Positions 8,301-15,312 of a stretch of 64,000 bases of DNA are shown piece after piece. The stretch lies in contig CAJUST010000010.1 in assembly GCA_910589105.1 (NCBI GenBank), positions 35,184 to 99,183 on the forward strand, read 5' to 3'. The notes under the pieces were generated by a model. That model ran no database searches and was not told the origin of the DNA. It worked only from the letters and a program-made list of their open reading frames with translations. The stretch is from an uncultured Lachnospiraceae bacterium (GTDB lineage Bacteria > Bacillota > Clostridia > Lachnospirales > Lachnospiraceae). A program made the translations under genes and the position numbers. Positions within the stretch are counted from its first letter, which is position 1, and every line of letters begins with the position of its first letter.

Positions 8301-10950
8301 CAATACCGGATATATGGCAGACGTCAAATTCTATGACTGCAAAGACGTATCGGAAGGACTGACCCTTGAATACGGTTCTATCGTAAACCAGCTAAATGCC
8401 ACTGATCCTACTGCATACATTTCAGCAGACACATTTACGGCAAAAACCGTTTGGAGCTCTGTCAACGGGACAAATGCAGAGGAAATGGAACCGACAGATA
8501 AATTTGAGGCCGACGTTGTTTATAAGGCAACAACTACATTTACGGCACAGAGCTACTTCCGGTTCCCGAATACTGAAGATTTCCTTACAGAAATATGCCA
8601 AAACGTAACAACCGGAGCATCGAACCTTACGCCGACGGCCACAATGTCCGATGACAATAAAACTTTGACAGTTGAAGTTGTCTATACGGGCACAGAAGAA
8701 CCGCCGACGGAATTAGAAACCGCGCGCGCAAATTTAGATGCTGCCATACAAAAAGCTGAGGATAAAATCGAAGACGGACAGGGCATCTACACAAACGAAA
8801 GCTGGAACGCATTCCTTGCTGCCTATGAAGCGGCAAAAAATCCAACAGACGGCAATAACGCCGCTGCGCTCCAAAAACTGGCAGACGACTTAAACCGCGC
8901 AATTACGGAAGGGCTGACCGAACTGACATTGCAAGAAGCGCAAAAAGCTTTAGATGACGCGCTTGACGAGTTTAAAGATCTCATAGACGCAGGGCAGGGC
9001 ATCTATACGGACAAAAGCTGGAAAGAATTTACCGATGCGTATGAAGCGGCTCAAAATTCTTCTAATTTGACAGATCCCGCCGCTCTGGTAAAATTGGCAA
9101 ACGATTTAAGACAGGCAAAAGAAGATCTGGTTGAAATTACATTAGAAGAAGCAAAAGATACGCTGAATAACGTAATTGCCGATGCAGACAAAATTTTTAA
9201 AGACGGACAGGGCAACAATACAGAAAACAGTTGGAAACGCTTTGTTGCGGCATATAACGCCGCAAAAGAACACGCCGATAATTTGGGAACCGCAGAACTC
9301 CTAAAATTGGCGGATAACTTGGCAGAAGCGATCCACGCCCTTACTTCCGCCACTCCGGAAGAAGCTATGGAAATCCTAAATGACGCCCTATCGAAAGCGG
9401 AAAGCGTATATAGTGACGGACAGGGCATCTATACGGACGAAAGCTGGAACAGATTTGCCGAAGCCTATGAAGCGGCGAAACATCCCGTTGATCTGACAGA
9501 CGCGGCCGCTCTTTTAGTGTTAGCGGACAATCTGAATCAGGCAAGAGAAAATCTGAAAGAAATGACTATGGAGGAAGCAAAAGACGCATTGGACAGCGCC
9601 ATCTCTAATGCGGAAGACACTTTAAACGACGGACAGGGAGAGTATACTGACGAAAGCTGGAACGCGTTTAAAGATGCTTATGAAGAAGCCAAAAAACCGA
9701 CTGACGGTTTAGACATTGCCGAAATCATCAAACGGGCAAAAGACCTCAAAGATGCAATCAACGGTCTGACTACGACAACGATTGAAGAAGCGAAAGCCGC
9801 TTTAAACGAAGCTATTGCCGCAGCAAAGCAAATATTTGATTTAGGGCAGGCAAATTACACAAGCGAAAGCTGGAACGTGTTTAAAGACGCATACGAAGAA
9901 GCGGTAAAACCGACCGACGGATGCAATGCCGTTACGCTTCAAAAACGCAAAGACGAGCTAGTGAACGCGCAGAAAAACCTTAAGTTTGATTCAGGCAAAG
10001 TTTTGGCAGCCGCATCTAATGCAATCAAAAACGAAGAATCTGCCTACAAAAAAGGAAACACGGAATACACAACGGCAAGTTGGAACACATACGACAAAGC
10101 CTATAAAGCCTTGAAAGCTGAAATAGCCAAAGGTTCGAATGCAAATCCGGAGTTACTGGCAAGCCTTAAGAAAAATTTAGAGATTGCAAAATCAAAATTG
10201 ACCGTTGACACAACATGGAAAAACGCAAAGAAAGCACTAACTGACACTCTTGCAACTATGAAAAACACCTATCTTGGAGGCGGAAAAGGATATACGCCCG
10301 AAAGCTGGGCGGCATTTAAAAAAGCCTATGAAAACGCAAATGCAAAAGCAAAGGCTACGGCAGGAAACAGCAAAGCCACAGACTTAACCAGACTTGCCAA
10401 TGCTTTAAAATCCGCAAAAACAAACCTGAAATTACAGCAGAACGTCACCTACACAGATTTAAACGGCGTGCATTACGTAATCACTGACGCGGCCAAAAAG
10501 ACTGCCAGCGCGGAAGGGCTGCCAGCTTCGAAAAAGAAAAAATTTGCAGTCAAGATTGAAGACAAAGTTAAAATCAACAACATAGACTACACGGTTACGG
10601 AAATCAAAGCAAAAGGATTCCAAAAGTTCACAAAAATCACAAAGGTAACGATTGGAAAAAATGTAACCAAGATTGGAAAGCAGGCATTTAACGGCTGTAA
10701 AGGCATAACGTCTCTGACTGTAAAAGGCAATGTGAAAACGTTCGATAAACAGTGCTTCAACGGGTGTAAAAAATTAAAAACCATTACATTTAAAGGCAAG
10801 AAAGCCTCAACCTTTAAATCTAAATCCTTAAAAGGCACGAATGTTAGGATTAAAGTGAAACTTGCAAAAGGAATGAAAGCAAAAGAAAAAACTAAGATGA
10901 AACGCAATCTAAAGAAATCAGGAATCAGCAAAAAAGCGACTATAAAATAG
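2365..10950 (+). CDS. Giant secreted multidomain exo-alpha-sialidase (GH33)
   Basis: A 2861-residue secreted enzyme expected to release terminal sialic acid from host glycans. The ATG follows AAGGAGG at good spacing. Layout: signal peptide (~1-38, ending ASA); GH33 domain (~80-530) with FRIP at 90-93 (Arg91), three Asp boxes (127-134, 305-312, 368-375), a probable catalytic Glu (387/389) and Tyr499; four copies of an unrecognised ~190-residue beta repeat (~590-1450); a Cys/His-containing segment (~1460-1540); two FIVAR-like repeats; a LamG-like domain (~1786-1996); a small beta domain; eight FIVAR repeats (~2113-2692); and a Lys-rich BspA-like LRR tail ending ATIK. There is no LPXTG motif. 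The long insert between Asp boxes 1 and 2 resembles that of large clostridial sialidases. The LamG-like, beta and LRR modules recur in the protein at 22732-29775. Whether it is a hydrolase or a trans-sialidase cannot be read from sequence. Confidence 0.93.
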   Translation: MKQSVTPRKWKRILSAGLSFALAAAMLPPPTSILASAAETAETEGSLEKMPVKDKTPVPDKAGSISMSQLEDNITQKHPFPKGTAGSDVFRIPAMITMENGELLAIADARYTQPTDGNGLDTIAAVSSDGGATWEYSFPFFFPDSYRDSHRQSTAFIDPGLLEGPDGTVYCIADAFPTEYSLQNIGARLGTGYVDIDGEQRLALTDSYEDVGTAPVNENDTRYLYYVDKFQDGYARILKREDHMPTGYAVDEWYNLYSVDENGDYIDNLKQPQINNETHEVLQNVYYKDSKFHVYQTGYLWLVTSKDHGRTWEHPTDIIPQIKKEDDRALLISPGCGLTASDGTLVIGVYYHGKGDSGNAEKASLLYSSDNGVTWNRTEDVDTGSSENEVVELEDGTIRMFYRGGSGRISYADFTKNADGGYDVGTHVDISECSVTSSCNMGAITYSKKINGKQAVLVSCPGGPGRTHGKLFTLLVNEDKTMSLYNVIDVPNSEEAFVYSTLSELPDGSVSILWEERDQTAEIWYDNFDISEFAPGAFIEREDGASIVDTTVAKEETSIIHYESENEGSGDPSITKAPNPSVATVDIEKEQVYTVEFPVYSHVANANSLESAFATATSEPSMLNLADAEFTFTKNNDAWLIQSNLNHQYLTLQSGANYFSSNADAVTITGQEDGTIQISKGSNYAGFYKTQMNFNRQGNNSDANLIYNLSLWEKLPENDTAGNSSDSRIPRYQKVSANQADDLSGRSFLISVEYDGKLLIVYPVGGEHSQTKLLATKASDNESDENTIQAYARAAAANNLDTAFATSTAQMETIQLSKAELKFTKNGDKFQIKNEANNLWMTIAPAATKYFATSAADVVVDAQSDGTVQIHCESSSSGTPGYACFYKGSLYNWNRTGAASDANGIYNLTLWEKNAAAPSDSKIPGYQEATISTTDDISPDKSYLITAKADGHLILLYPGADGSNKEKLIVTDTAVKTYAHTTCASSLADAFSTSSPTVNLVDLTTTEFTFTKTDENYQIFNEANQIYLTFADGSSGTNYFSDTAQNVTSIRQTDGTVQLKCTYTRDDSDATGYAVFYKGSHYDWNRTGAPDNSGIYNLTLWERNETAPESSLLPCYQEVEIPDTNIENGKSYLITAKIEDNIVLLYPKNGEHNQPKLIATDTGSGDEEDPPVNIPDPSVTIKTKNSISITGVNEGFSTAVIDGRQYRIRVTDDTETKQIGESFDISYLGAYDTSSIPNDMATVTPITGDTILLHERMAGIANSVSSFSKEPNTELSIADAEFTFTEATGDGNEGKWIIKNGDKYLVHKENSSQKLLFDSASAPIAVEKTENAATFRIYNPAGSASNGSRYLMFDTGNMRYDAMGSHSPSNSYLYELSLWKKDASATDSLLPGYKKLTANETIQNNGVYLISCQTEINGTETSIILWPKGPNEFNADSQAAATKLARLDTSLRITPLQNGSASLTIDGQTYKYHFVANAENCQHPQNNQITKGFYEADCETEGNSGDTVCGLCYTVIQESAKTPATNHNWGAPVIKQSLSETTNGISFLYCANSNLHEKKIKVYASAYKQLKELAASQPEETLDANKAAYQADDVSALKAAYDAGKTLSEKPSGQQTNKEMYDSIIAQTEAKKQLHRHREGLETNLLWMLDASKPIHDSGKQDVYTQSAWDAFEAAYNAASGVADASQKTYAELETIVTTLKNTRRDLVRQDAKAGLQTLYNTHKDKTKDDYSDRTWSVFTKALQTAKDVLDSEEATVLEIEDTKKNLTDAVEGLLTNAQEQITAPFIHYTAPAAGQYPKAAAITQDEESNHASAVSDWTEEVQTLMRNTPDAAPAITNKEGIWGFSDQLRSGSSKYNVNGTDKSLAITFKLWLNEAPSSQTELIGRGHQFDFQISGGKFVMWMVDNGYPTEELTISAADHIGKWLDIVMLINGNGTQRFYVNGSPSSSRGDSKPVLNSSSSPFTICYNPSETNGSPLTANTGYMADVKFYDCKDVSEGLTLEYGSIVNQLNATDPTAYISADTFTAKTVWSSVNGTNAEEMEPTDKFEADVVYKATTTFTAQSYFRFPNTEDFLTEICQNVTTGASNLTPTATMSDDNKTLTVEVVYTGTEEPPTELETARANLDAAIQKAEDKIEDGQGIYTNESWNAFLAAYEAAKNPTDGNNAAALQKLADDLNRAITEGLTELTLQEAQKALDDALDEFKDLIDAGQGIYTDKSWKEFTDAYEAAQNSSNLTDPAALVKLANDLRQAKEDLVEITLEEAKDTLNNVIADADKIFKDGQGNNTENSWKRFVAAYNAAKEHADNLGTAELLKLADNLAEAIHALTSATPEEAMEILNDALSKAESVYSDGQGIYTDESWNRFAEAYEAAKHPVDLTDAAALLVLADNLNQARENLKEMTMEEAKDALDSAISNAEDTLNDGQGEYTDESWNAFKDAYEEAKKPTDGLDIAEIIKRAKDLKDAINGLTTTTIEEAKAALNEAIAAAKQIFDLGQANYTSESWNVFKDAYEEAVKPTDGCNAVTLQKRKDELVNAQKNLKFDSGKVLAAASNAIKNEESAYKKGNTEYTTASWNTYDKAYKALKAEIAKGSNANPELLASLKKNLEIAKSKLTVDTTWKNAKKALTDTLATMKNTYLGGGKGYTPESWAAFKKAYENANAKAKATAGNSKATDLTRLANALKSAKTNLKLQQNVTYTDLNGVHYVITDAAKKTASAEGLPASKKKKFAVKIEDKVKINNIDYTVTEIKAKGFQKFTKITKVTIGKNVTKIGKQAFNGCKGITSLTVKGNVKTFDKQCFNGCKKLKTITFKGKKASTFKSKSLKGTNVRIKVKLAKGMKAKEKTKMKRNLKKSGISKKATIK
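8704..10440 (+). repeat. Eight tandem FIVAR repeats inside the sialidase gene
   Basis: Eight consecutive ~67-75-residue units share a core like DGQGIYTDESWNAFKDAYEAA followed by LADDLNQAxxxL. Three-helix FIVAR units usually act as spacers or ligand-binding rods on surface proteins. The DNA copies are diverged, so this is an old expansion. The last two units are richer in Lys and less regular. Confidence 0.85.
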
Positions 10951-10980
10951 TATTTTATTATTGCAGGCTGTTCTGACTAA

Positions 10981-11027
10981 AAAAGCTTCGGCGGATAGAA
11001 TTTCTTTTTCTATCCGCCGAAGCTTTT
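10981..11027. terminator. Bidirectional terminator between sialidase and restriction gene
   Basis: A perfect 20-base inverted repeat (AAAAGCTTCGGCGGATAGAA and its complement) with a 7-base loop. The A/T ends give a U-run on either strand, which suits the two convergent genes. Confidence 0.92.
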
Positions 11028-11053
11028 ACTGTTTGGTTTTACGAATTTTTCTA

Positions 11054-12061
11054 TTATGCCTCTCCATCTTCTGTAACCATATTCATTTCAAGTTTATAAT
11101 AAATATCCATGTCATAAATGATTCCGTTAATATCTTCGTTACTTAATTCATCATTCCACATTTGCAGCTCATTTATAGTAATAATTTCTTCAATCGCATT
11201 ACGGTATCTATCTTCTAAAACCGCCATACCACTTGAACGACGTGTAATATATTGACGCAATTCAGCCAATACATTCTCCCTGCTCTTTTTTTTCTTAATT
11301 ACAAAACTAACGGGAAAATGCATAACCTTATCAATATCCAGAAGATATTTATCATAATTATTTACTTCCGTCACTTGAAAAAATCTCCCAACTGGTCTCA
11401 TCACGAAATCAATGCCGCCATCATTTGCGTTTGTTCTGCCAGTTTTATATAGTTCAAGGGCAACTTCTTTCACTGAATATTTGTCATATCCAAAGAATAC
11501 CGTAATATTCTTATAATGGTTTTTCAAAATAGCATAACTGATAATTTCAAAGATTCTAGCTTCTGAGTCCTCTGTAAGTAAAGCATTGATTTTAGCTTTC
11601 TTTTCAGATAGATCTGTCATATTTTTTAATTCTTCTAAAACACTGATTAAAACTGCGTCTTTTTCCATAAGAAGCGCTATATATTTTTCAATTATTTTAC
11701 ATGAAATTTTACTGATGTCAAATCCTTCCACATAAATATAATCTATATGTATGAGATATTTACCATTATTTATAATTATTAAATCATTTACCGCATCTTT
11801 GATTTTATTATGAAATTCCCCGTTCACACGAGAGTTCAAAGCATGATTTTGCAGCTTACTCCCACCATATAATTTACGATAAAAACTAAACAAACTTATA
11901 TAATCATATCCATCAAAAGAACGGTATTGTTCTTTCTTTTCATAAAAATCTTTTTGGTAAAAATACAGGATAGAATAAATAGCGTAAATATTAGCTAAAC
12001 TTCTGCGAGTTTTACTATTGCCGTGTACAGCTTTCATCTTTGCATCCAGATATTGAAGCAT
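11054..12061 (-). CDS. Probable type II restriction endonuclease, N-terminus apparently frameshifted
   Basis: Lies directly downstream of the methyltransferase gene on the same strand and is very AT-rich, as expected of a restriction partner. The 335-residue frame has a possible nuclease core: Glu172 in FEIISYAILK, Asp218 in NDGGIDF, then FFQVTEV at 228-233. This is like a PD-(D/E)xK fold in which the usual Lys is not obvious. The ATG at 12061 has no ribosome site. In the neighbouring frame just upstream (12145-12068) the codons read KKITESFIEEILKKEYPKEY and then KKFMIK, which look like the true N-terminus; one extra A in the run at 12067-12070 would join the two frames. That upstream frame lacks an ATG, GTG or TTG near its beginning. 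The gene may therefore be broken or use an unusual start. Function is inferred mainly from context. Confidence 0.6.
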   Translation of the reverse strand: MLQYLDAKMKAVHGNSKTRRSLANIYAIYSILYFYQKDFYEKKEQYRSFDGYDYISLFSFYRKLYGGSKLQNHALNSRVNGEFHNKIKDAVNDLIIINNGKYLIHIDYIYVEGFDISKISCKIIEKYIALLMEKDAVLISVLEELKNMTDLSEKKAKINALLTEDSEARIFEIISYAILKNHYKNITVFFGYDKYSVKEVALELYKTGRTNANDGGIDFVMRPVGRFFQVTEVNNYDKYLLDIDKVMHFPVSFVIKKKKSRENVLAELRQYITRRSSGMAVLEDRYRNAIEEIITINELQMWNDELSNEDINGIIYDMDIYYKLEMNMVTEDGEA

Positions 12062-12149
12062 TGGACTTTTATCATAAACTTTTTATATTCTTTTGGATAT
12101 TCTTTTTTTAAAATCTCCTCAATAAAACTTTCTGTAATTTTCTTTTAAT

Positions 12150-13121
12150 TCACTCTCTTACATATTTTGATTTTGCTTTTGTTTTTCTTACCTTAATTTT
12201 TTCAAGACTTTTTCCATTTCTCTCTGTTGTAATGCCGGTACGCCTTAAACCCATTTCATAATATTCCTCATTCAAATCTATTCCAATACTTACACGCCCC
12301 AAACGAACCGCCATAGCAGATGTTGTAAAGGAGCCTGAAAAGGGATCTAAAACAATGTCTCCTGGATTGGAGGATGCCTTGATAATACGCTCAAGCATTG
12401 CTTCTGGTTTTTGCGTCGGATGATTCTCATATTCATCCATTTTAAATCTTACCCTGCTAAAATCCCAAACATTGCCCGGAACTTTTTCTGTATTATAAGG
12501 CTGTGGCGGATTTTTTCTATAATCAATCAGTTTTCTTTTTGCCCCTGTCTTGGCTTCTACAAGAATATCTCCATAATTAAACGTATAAGAAGCTTTTTTA
12601 CTCTTATTTATCATCAGAATTGGCTCATATAGTGAGCCATACATTTTCTTAGATTGTACTCCGGAACTGTCATACGTCCAAACAATCCGGCTCAAAACAT
12701 TATATTTTTCAGAAACAAATACATCTAAATATGGCATATGCTGTGTTGCTGTCATAATATACATTGTTCCTGTATCAGATAAAACACGCATACATTCATC
12801 AATCCAAATCTTGCACCAGTCTATGTAAGCGCGCACACTCCCCCATTTATCACTGTTATTTCCAAAATCTTTCCCTATGTTGTATGGAGCATCGGCAAAA
12901 ATAAGTTGGACAGAACTATGTTTCATCTTTTTTAATACAGAAAGACAGTCTCCCAGAATAATTAATGAATTGTTACCGCTCATATATTCTTCTGTCAATG
13001 AAACTTTAAAGATTTTATTAAAATCAAAGATTGCTTCTGGAAAAGTGTGAACCTTCATTTCATTAATGAACTTCTCATGATCGATGGCGAATGTCATTTG
13101 TCCGGAATTATTTATACCCAT
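12150..13121 (-). CDS. Adenine-specific DNA methyltransferase, YhdJ-like
   Basis: A 323-residue beta-class N6-adenine methyltransferase: target-site motif IV first (FADAPYNIG, 75-83) and SAM-binding motif I near the C-terminus (VLDPFSGSF, 257-265). Long stretches match my memory of E. coli YhdJ, including RIVWTYDSSGVQ, LIDYRKNPPQPYN, VPGNVWDF and YENHPTQKPEA. YhdJ methylates ATGCAT, so the same target is likely here. The catalytic motif is DAPY rather than the usual DPPY. An N-terminal extension of ~50 residues is not part of the core. AAGGAAG precedes the ATG. The restriction-like gene follows 88 bases downstream. Base composition is far more AT-rich than the flanks, which suggests horizontal transfer. 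Confidence 0.9.
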   Translation of the reverse strand: MGINNSGQMTFAIDHEKFINEMKVHTFPEAIFDFNKIFKVSLTEEYMSGNNSLIILGDCLSVLKKMKHSSVQLIFADAPYNIGKDFGNNSDKWGSVRAYIDWCKIWIDECMRVLSDTGTMYIMTATQHMPYLDVFVSEKYNVLSRIVWTYDSSGVQSKKMYGSLYEPILMINKSKKASYTFNYGDILVEAKTGAKRKLIDYRKNPPQPYNTEKVPGNVWDFSRVRFKMDEYENHPTQKPEAMLERIIKASSNPGDIVLDPFSGSFTTSAMAVRLGRVSIGIDLNEEYYEMGLRRTGITTERNGKSLEKIKVRKTKAKSKYVRE

Positions 13122-13639
13122 ATGAATTGCCCTTCCTTTAGATTCTAATGACTAAGGCTAAAAATATTACTGATCTTACAGCTTAAAAGTATACGATGTT
13201 TTCTTGATTTTATTATAACACAATTTTCTGCCAGAATCGCATTCAATATCGGCTAAAAAATTTAAGTGATTGTTTCATACAACGCTCGCTATGCCATGGC
13301 ACACTGAGTAAGAAGTGAATTGTTTCTATTTTAACTATAATAATTACATAATTCAATACCCCAATATGATTATTCTTCGAAAATCCATTTTCTAAACTAT
13401 TTTATGCCAAATGCTATCACGCACACGGGTAATATCCCCTCTGATTATGCTATCCTATAAACTCAGTAAAAAAAATTTTTATATGTTTTATACCACTCTT
13501 TATTACATCTAAACCCAATTAATAAAAGTTTTTATATAACTAATTTTTAGACATTTTTACTGCGAATCAAAATTATTTTACAATTTTGACAGACAGTATC
13601 TTACAAAAAAATCAGGAGTTCATTTCAAGTTTGCCAAAA
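13122..13639. other. AT-rich intergenic region without a recognisable gene
   Basis: About 520 bases between the methyltransferase start and the terminator of the peptide gene. I found no ORF with a credible ribosome site on either strand. A TATAAT-like box on the minus strand near 13211-13216 could belong to the methyltransferase promoter, but no good -35 pairs with it. Confidence 0.5.
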
Positions 13640-13682
13640 AAATAAAAGATGCTCAATTCAATATTACTGAACTGAACATCTA
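13640..13682 (-). terminator. Terminator after the delta-lysin-like peptide gene
   Basis: On the minus strand a 13-base-pair stem (GATGTTCAGTTCA with TGAATTGAGCATC, two G-U pairs) with a 7-base loop is followed by TTTTATTTTTTT. It ends the transcript 18 bases after the peptide stop codon. Confidence 0.88.
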
Positions 13683-13697
13683 ATTTCTAAATTAAAA

Positions 13698-13769
13698 CTA
13701 CTTTAAAATAATACTTCTTATTATCCACTTTGCAAGTTCATCAAATACAGTAAACGTCATAATACCCAT
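13698..13769 (-). CDS. 23-residue amphipathic peptide resembling delta-lysin/phenol-soluble modulins
   Basis: Too short for ordinary gene calling, but well supported: AGGAGG lies 8 bases before the ATG, a hairpin sits directly before it, and a strong terminator follows. It encodes MGIMTFTVFDELAKWIIRSI plus ILK. There is no signal peptide and no Cys. Charges (D10, E11, K14, R18, K23; about +1) alternate with bulky hydrophobics as in an amphipathic helix. ELAKWIIRSI aligns with DLVKWIIDTV of staphylococcal delta-hemolysin from memory, sharing the KWII core. It lies downstream of an AgrC/AgrA-like pair on the same strand, which is the kind of system that controls such peptides in staphylococci. 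A secreted lytic or surfactant peptide, a signal, or the toxin half of a small system are all possible. Function is inferred; no homology search was run. Confidence 0.72.
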   Translation of the reverse strand: MGIMTFTVFDELAKWIIRSIILK

Positions 13770-13777
13770 GAATGGCA

Positions 13778-13811
13778 CCTCCTCTGTTAATGTTTTTATC
13801 TACATTAACAG
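13778..13811 (-). promoter_or_regulatory. 5' hairpin abutting the ribosome site of the peptide gene
   Basis: CTGTTAATGT and ACATTAACAG form a perfect 10-base-pair stem with an 8-base loop (13784-13811). Its 3' arm touches AGGAGG at 13778-13783. It could stabilise the message or govern access to the ribosome site. Upstream of it the strand reads ACCGTTAAAGG, similar to half of an AgrA-type LytTR site, but I see no clear partner at the expected spacing. Confidence 0.65.
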
Positions 13812-13905
13812 GGTACTCGTATCACTCCCGACAAACCAGAATACCACCTTTAACGGTTATATATCTTCTTAAATGGGTCTTATCATAAAATATATCATAT
13901 AGAAA

Positions 13906-13976
13906 AAAGAAATATTTTTAGACTCGGAAAAATTTATTACCTAATTTCTTTCCTAAAAATCTAAAAATATCTCTTT
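13906..13976. repeat. Long-range inverted repeat between sensor kinase and peptide gene
   Basis: AAAGAAATATTTTTAGA (13906-13922) and TCTAAAAATATCTCTTT (13960-13976) are complementary at 16 of 17 positions, the remaining pair being a wobble on one strand. The loop is 37 bases. It could separate kinase and peptide transcripts or act as a regulator site; it lacks the U-run of a normal terminator. Confidence 0.6.
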
Positions 13977-14004
13977 TCTGAATCAAACCGCTATATTTCC
14001 TACC

Positions 14005-15312
14005 CTACTTAATAGGTAAAATAATACATACTATAAATTGATTTTCTTCTTGATACCATTTAAAATTTCCATAATTTCTTTCAACAGAAGTTTTCACGTT
14101 TAGCAATCCAATACCATGATTTCTTTTATTTAATTTATGTGACTTTGGCAACCCATGTTTGTTAATCCTATTATCATTTATTTTGGCGGATAACGTATTT
14201 ATAATCCTATATTCTACATATTGACGACCTTTATGAATTTCTATCGAAATTTTTGATTTTTTAATGTGATTCTCTGTAATTTCTTCAATAATATTCTGAA
14301 ATAAATTTGAAAAAATAGTGCAAATATCTGTCTCATCTATATCAAACTCTATTGGACTTCTACCTTTTATTATAATTTCAACATCTTTTGGTAACATACC
14401 AAAATAATAATTCATTATAATATCAATCATTTCATTACCAGTCACATAATAAATACTTTGAATTTTCTTAAAACCCCCTAAAATATTTGATAAATATCTT
14501 TGAGCTGTTTTTGTTTGATCTTTATTTAAAATTTCTTGTAAATATACCAAATGATTTATCATATCATGCCTATATTTACGAGTATCTGCCTCCTTCCGTA
14601 AACTTCTTTTATAATAATTTACTTGTGATTCTTTCAACAATCTCTCTGTTTTTAATAGTTGTTCCATTCTTTCATTGGTATTTTTAATATAAACAACAAA
14701 AATAACTAGTAAAAAAATACTGATAGAAATTGCCACTGTTACCATATTACAAAATATTATGTATCTGTGATTAGGTAAATATAAAATTGCTTGCTTTAAA
14801 ATTCCTAAACAAATTAACATCAATATTATAATTATTCCAATTACAAAATAAATAAACGAATTAATATGTATTTTCTTAAATTGTATTACTTTCTTTTTTA
14901 TAACATTTATCAAACTTATACTACATAATGTACAACATTTAGCTACTAAATAACTAATATGTTCCACATAACTTTTATCAAGAAAGCCAAAAACCTTTTC
15001 ACAAGGATATACAAAAATGCCTTCTACACAAACTAACAAAAGAATAATTAGTATCAACTTAACAGAGTTTTCAATTATTCCGCCTTCAAGCGATATAAAA
15101 GTTAAAAAAATGACGCTGACTGTAATTAGAAAATTTTTACCAGCTACATCTACCGAAATCTTTCCTATCACCACCGCCAACACCCCACCCAAAACCATCC
15201 ACTTCCTATTCCTCACCTCCACCTGAAACAAAATCTTAAGCACAACCTGATAACAAACTAGTTCTACGCAGTAAATCCCCAATAGCAGCAAAATTTCCAT
15301 AACACACCTCAA
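14005..15312 (-). CDS. AgrC-like sensor histidine kinase (GHKL family)
   Basis: A 435-residue membrane kinase. The first ~210 residues hold six or seven hydrophobic segments, as in AgrC-type receptors for peptide signals. A short coiled region follows, then the His box RKYRHDMINHL (His249 is the phosphorylation site), an N box (NLFQNIIEEI, Asn340) and a G box (HGIGLLN, 399-405). No separate sensor domain is visible. It overlaps the response regulator stop by 4 bases (translational coupling). Its presumed substrate is that regulator. No AgrB protease or Cys-containing AgrD is present nearby; the only peptide gene is the 23-codon one downstream. Strong A/T bias matches the adjoining restriction genes. 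Confidence 0.9.
   Translation of the reverse strand: MRCVMEILLLLGIYCVELVCYQVVLKILFQVEVRNRKWMVLGGVLAVVIGKISVDVAGKNFLITVSVIFLTFISLEGGIIENSVKLILIILLLVCVEGIFVYPCEKVFGFLDKSYVEHISYLVAKCCTLCSISLINVIKKKVIQFKKIHINSFIYFVIGIIIILMLICLGILKQAILYLPNHRYIIFCNMVTVAISISIFLLVIFVVYIKNTNERMEQLLKTERLLKESQVNYYKRSLRKEADTRKYRHDMINHLVYLQEILNKDQTKTAQRYLSNILGGFKKIQSIYYVTGNEMIDIIMNYYFGMLPKDVEIIIKGRSPIEFDIDETDICTIFSNLFQNIIEEITENHIKKSKISIEIHKGRQYVEYRIINTLSAKINDNRINKHGLPKSHKLNKRNHGIGLLNVKTSVERNYGNFKWYQEENQFIVCIILPIK

Noticed and set aside
8704..10440. Assembly artefact from repeated FIVAR units
   Set aside because: The eight DNA copies are clearly diverged from one another and stay in frame, so collapse or false duplication is unlikely.
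13698..13769. AgrD-type cyclic autoinducer precursor
   Set aside because: No Cys or Ser for a thiolactone/lactone ring, no acidic C-terminal recognition tail, and no AgrB gene.
13800..13860. Paired LytTR (AgrA-type) binding sites upstream of the peptide gene
   Set aside because: ACCGTTAAAGG and CCTGTTAATG are half-site-like but lie ~45 bases apart rather than the usual ~21; the second is also part of the hairpin.
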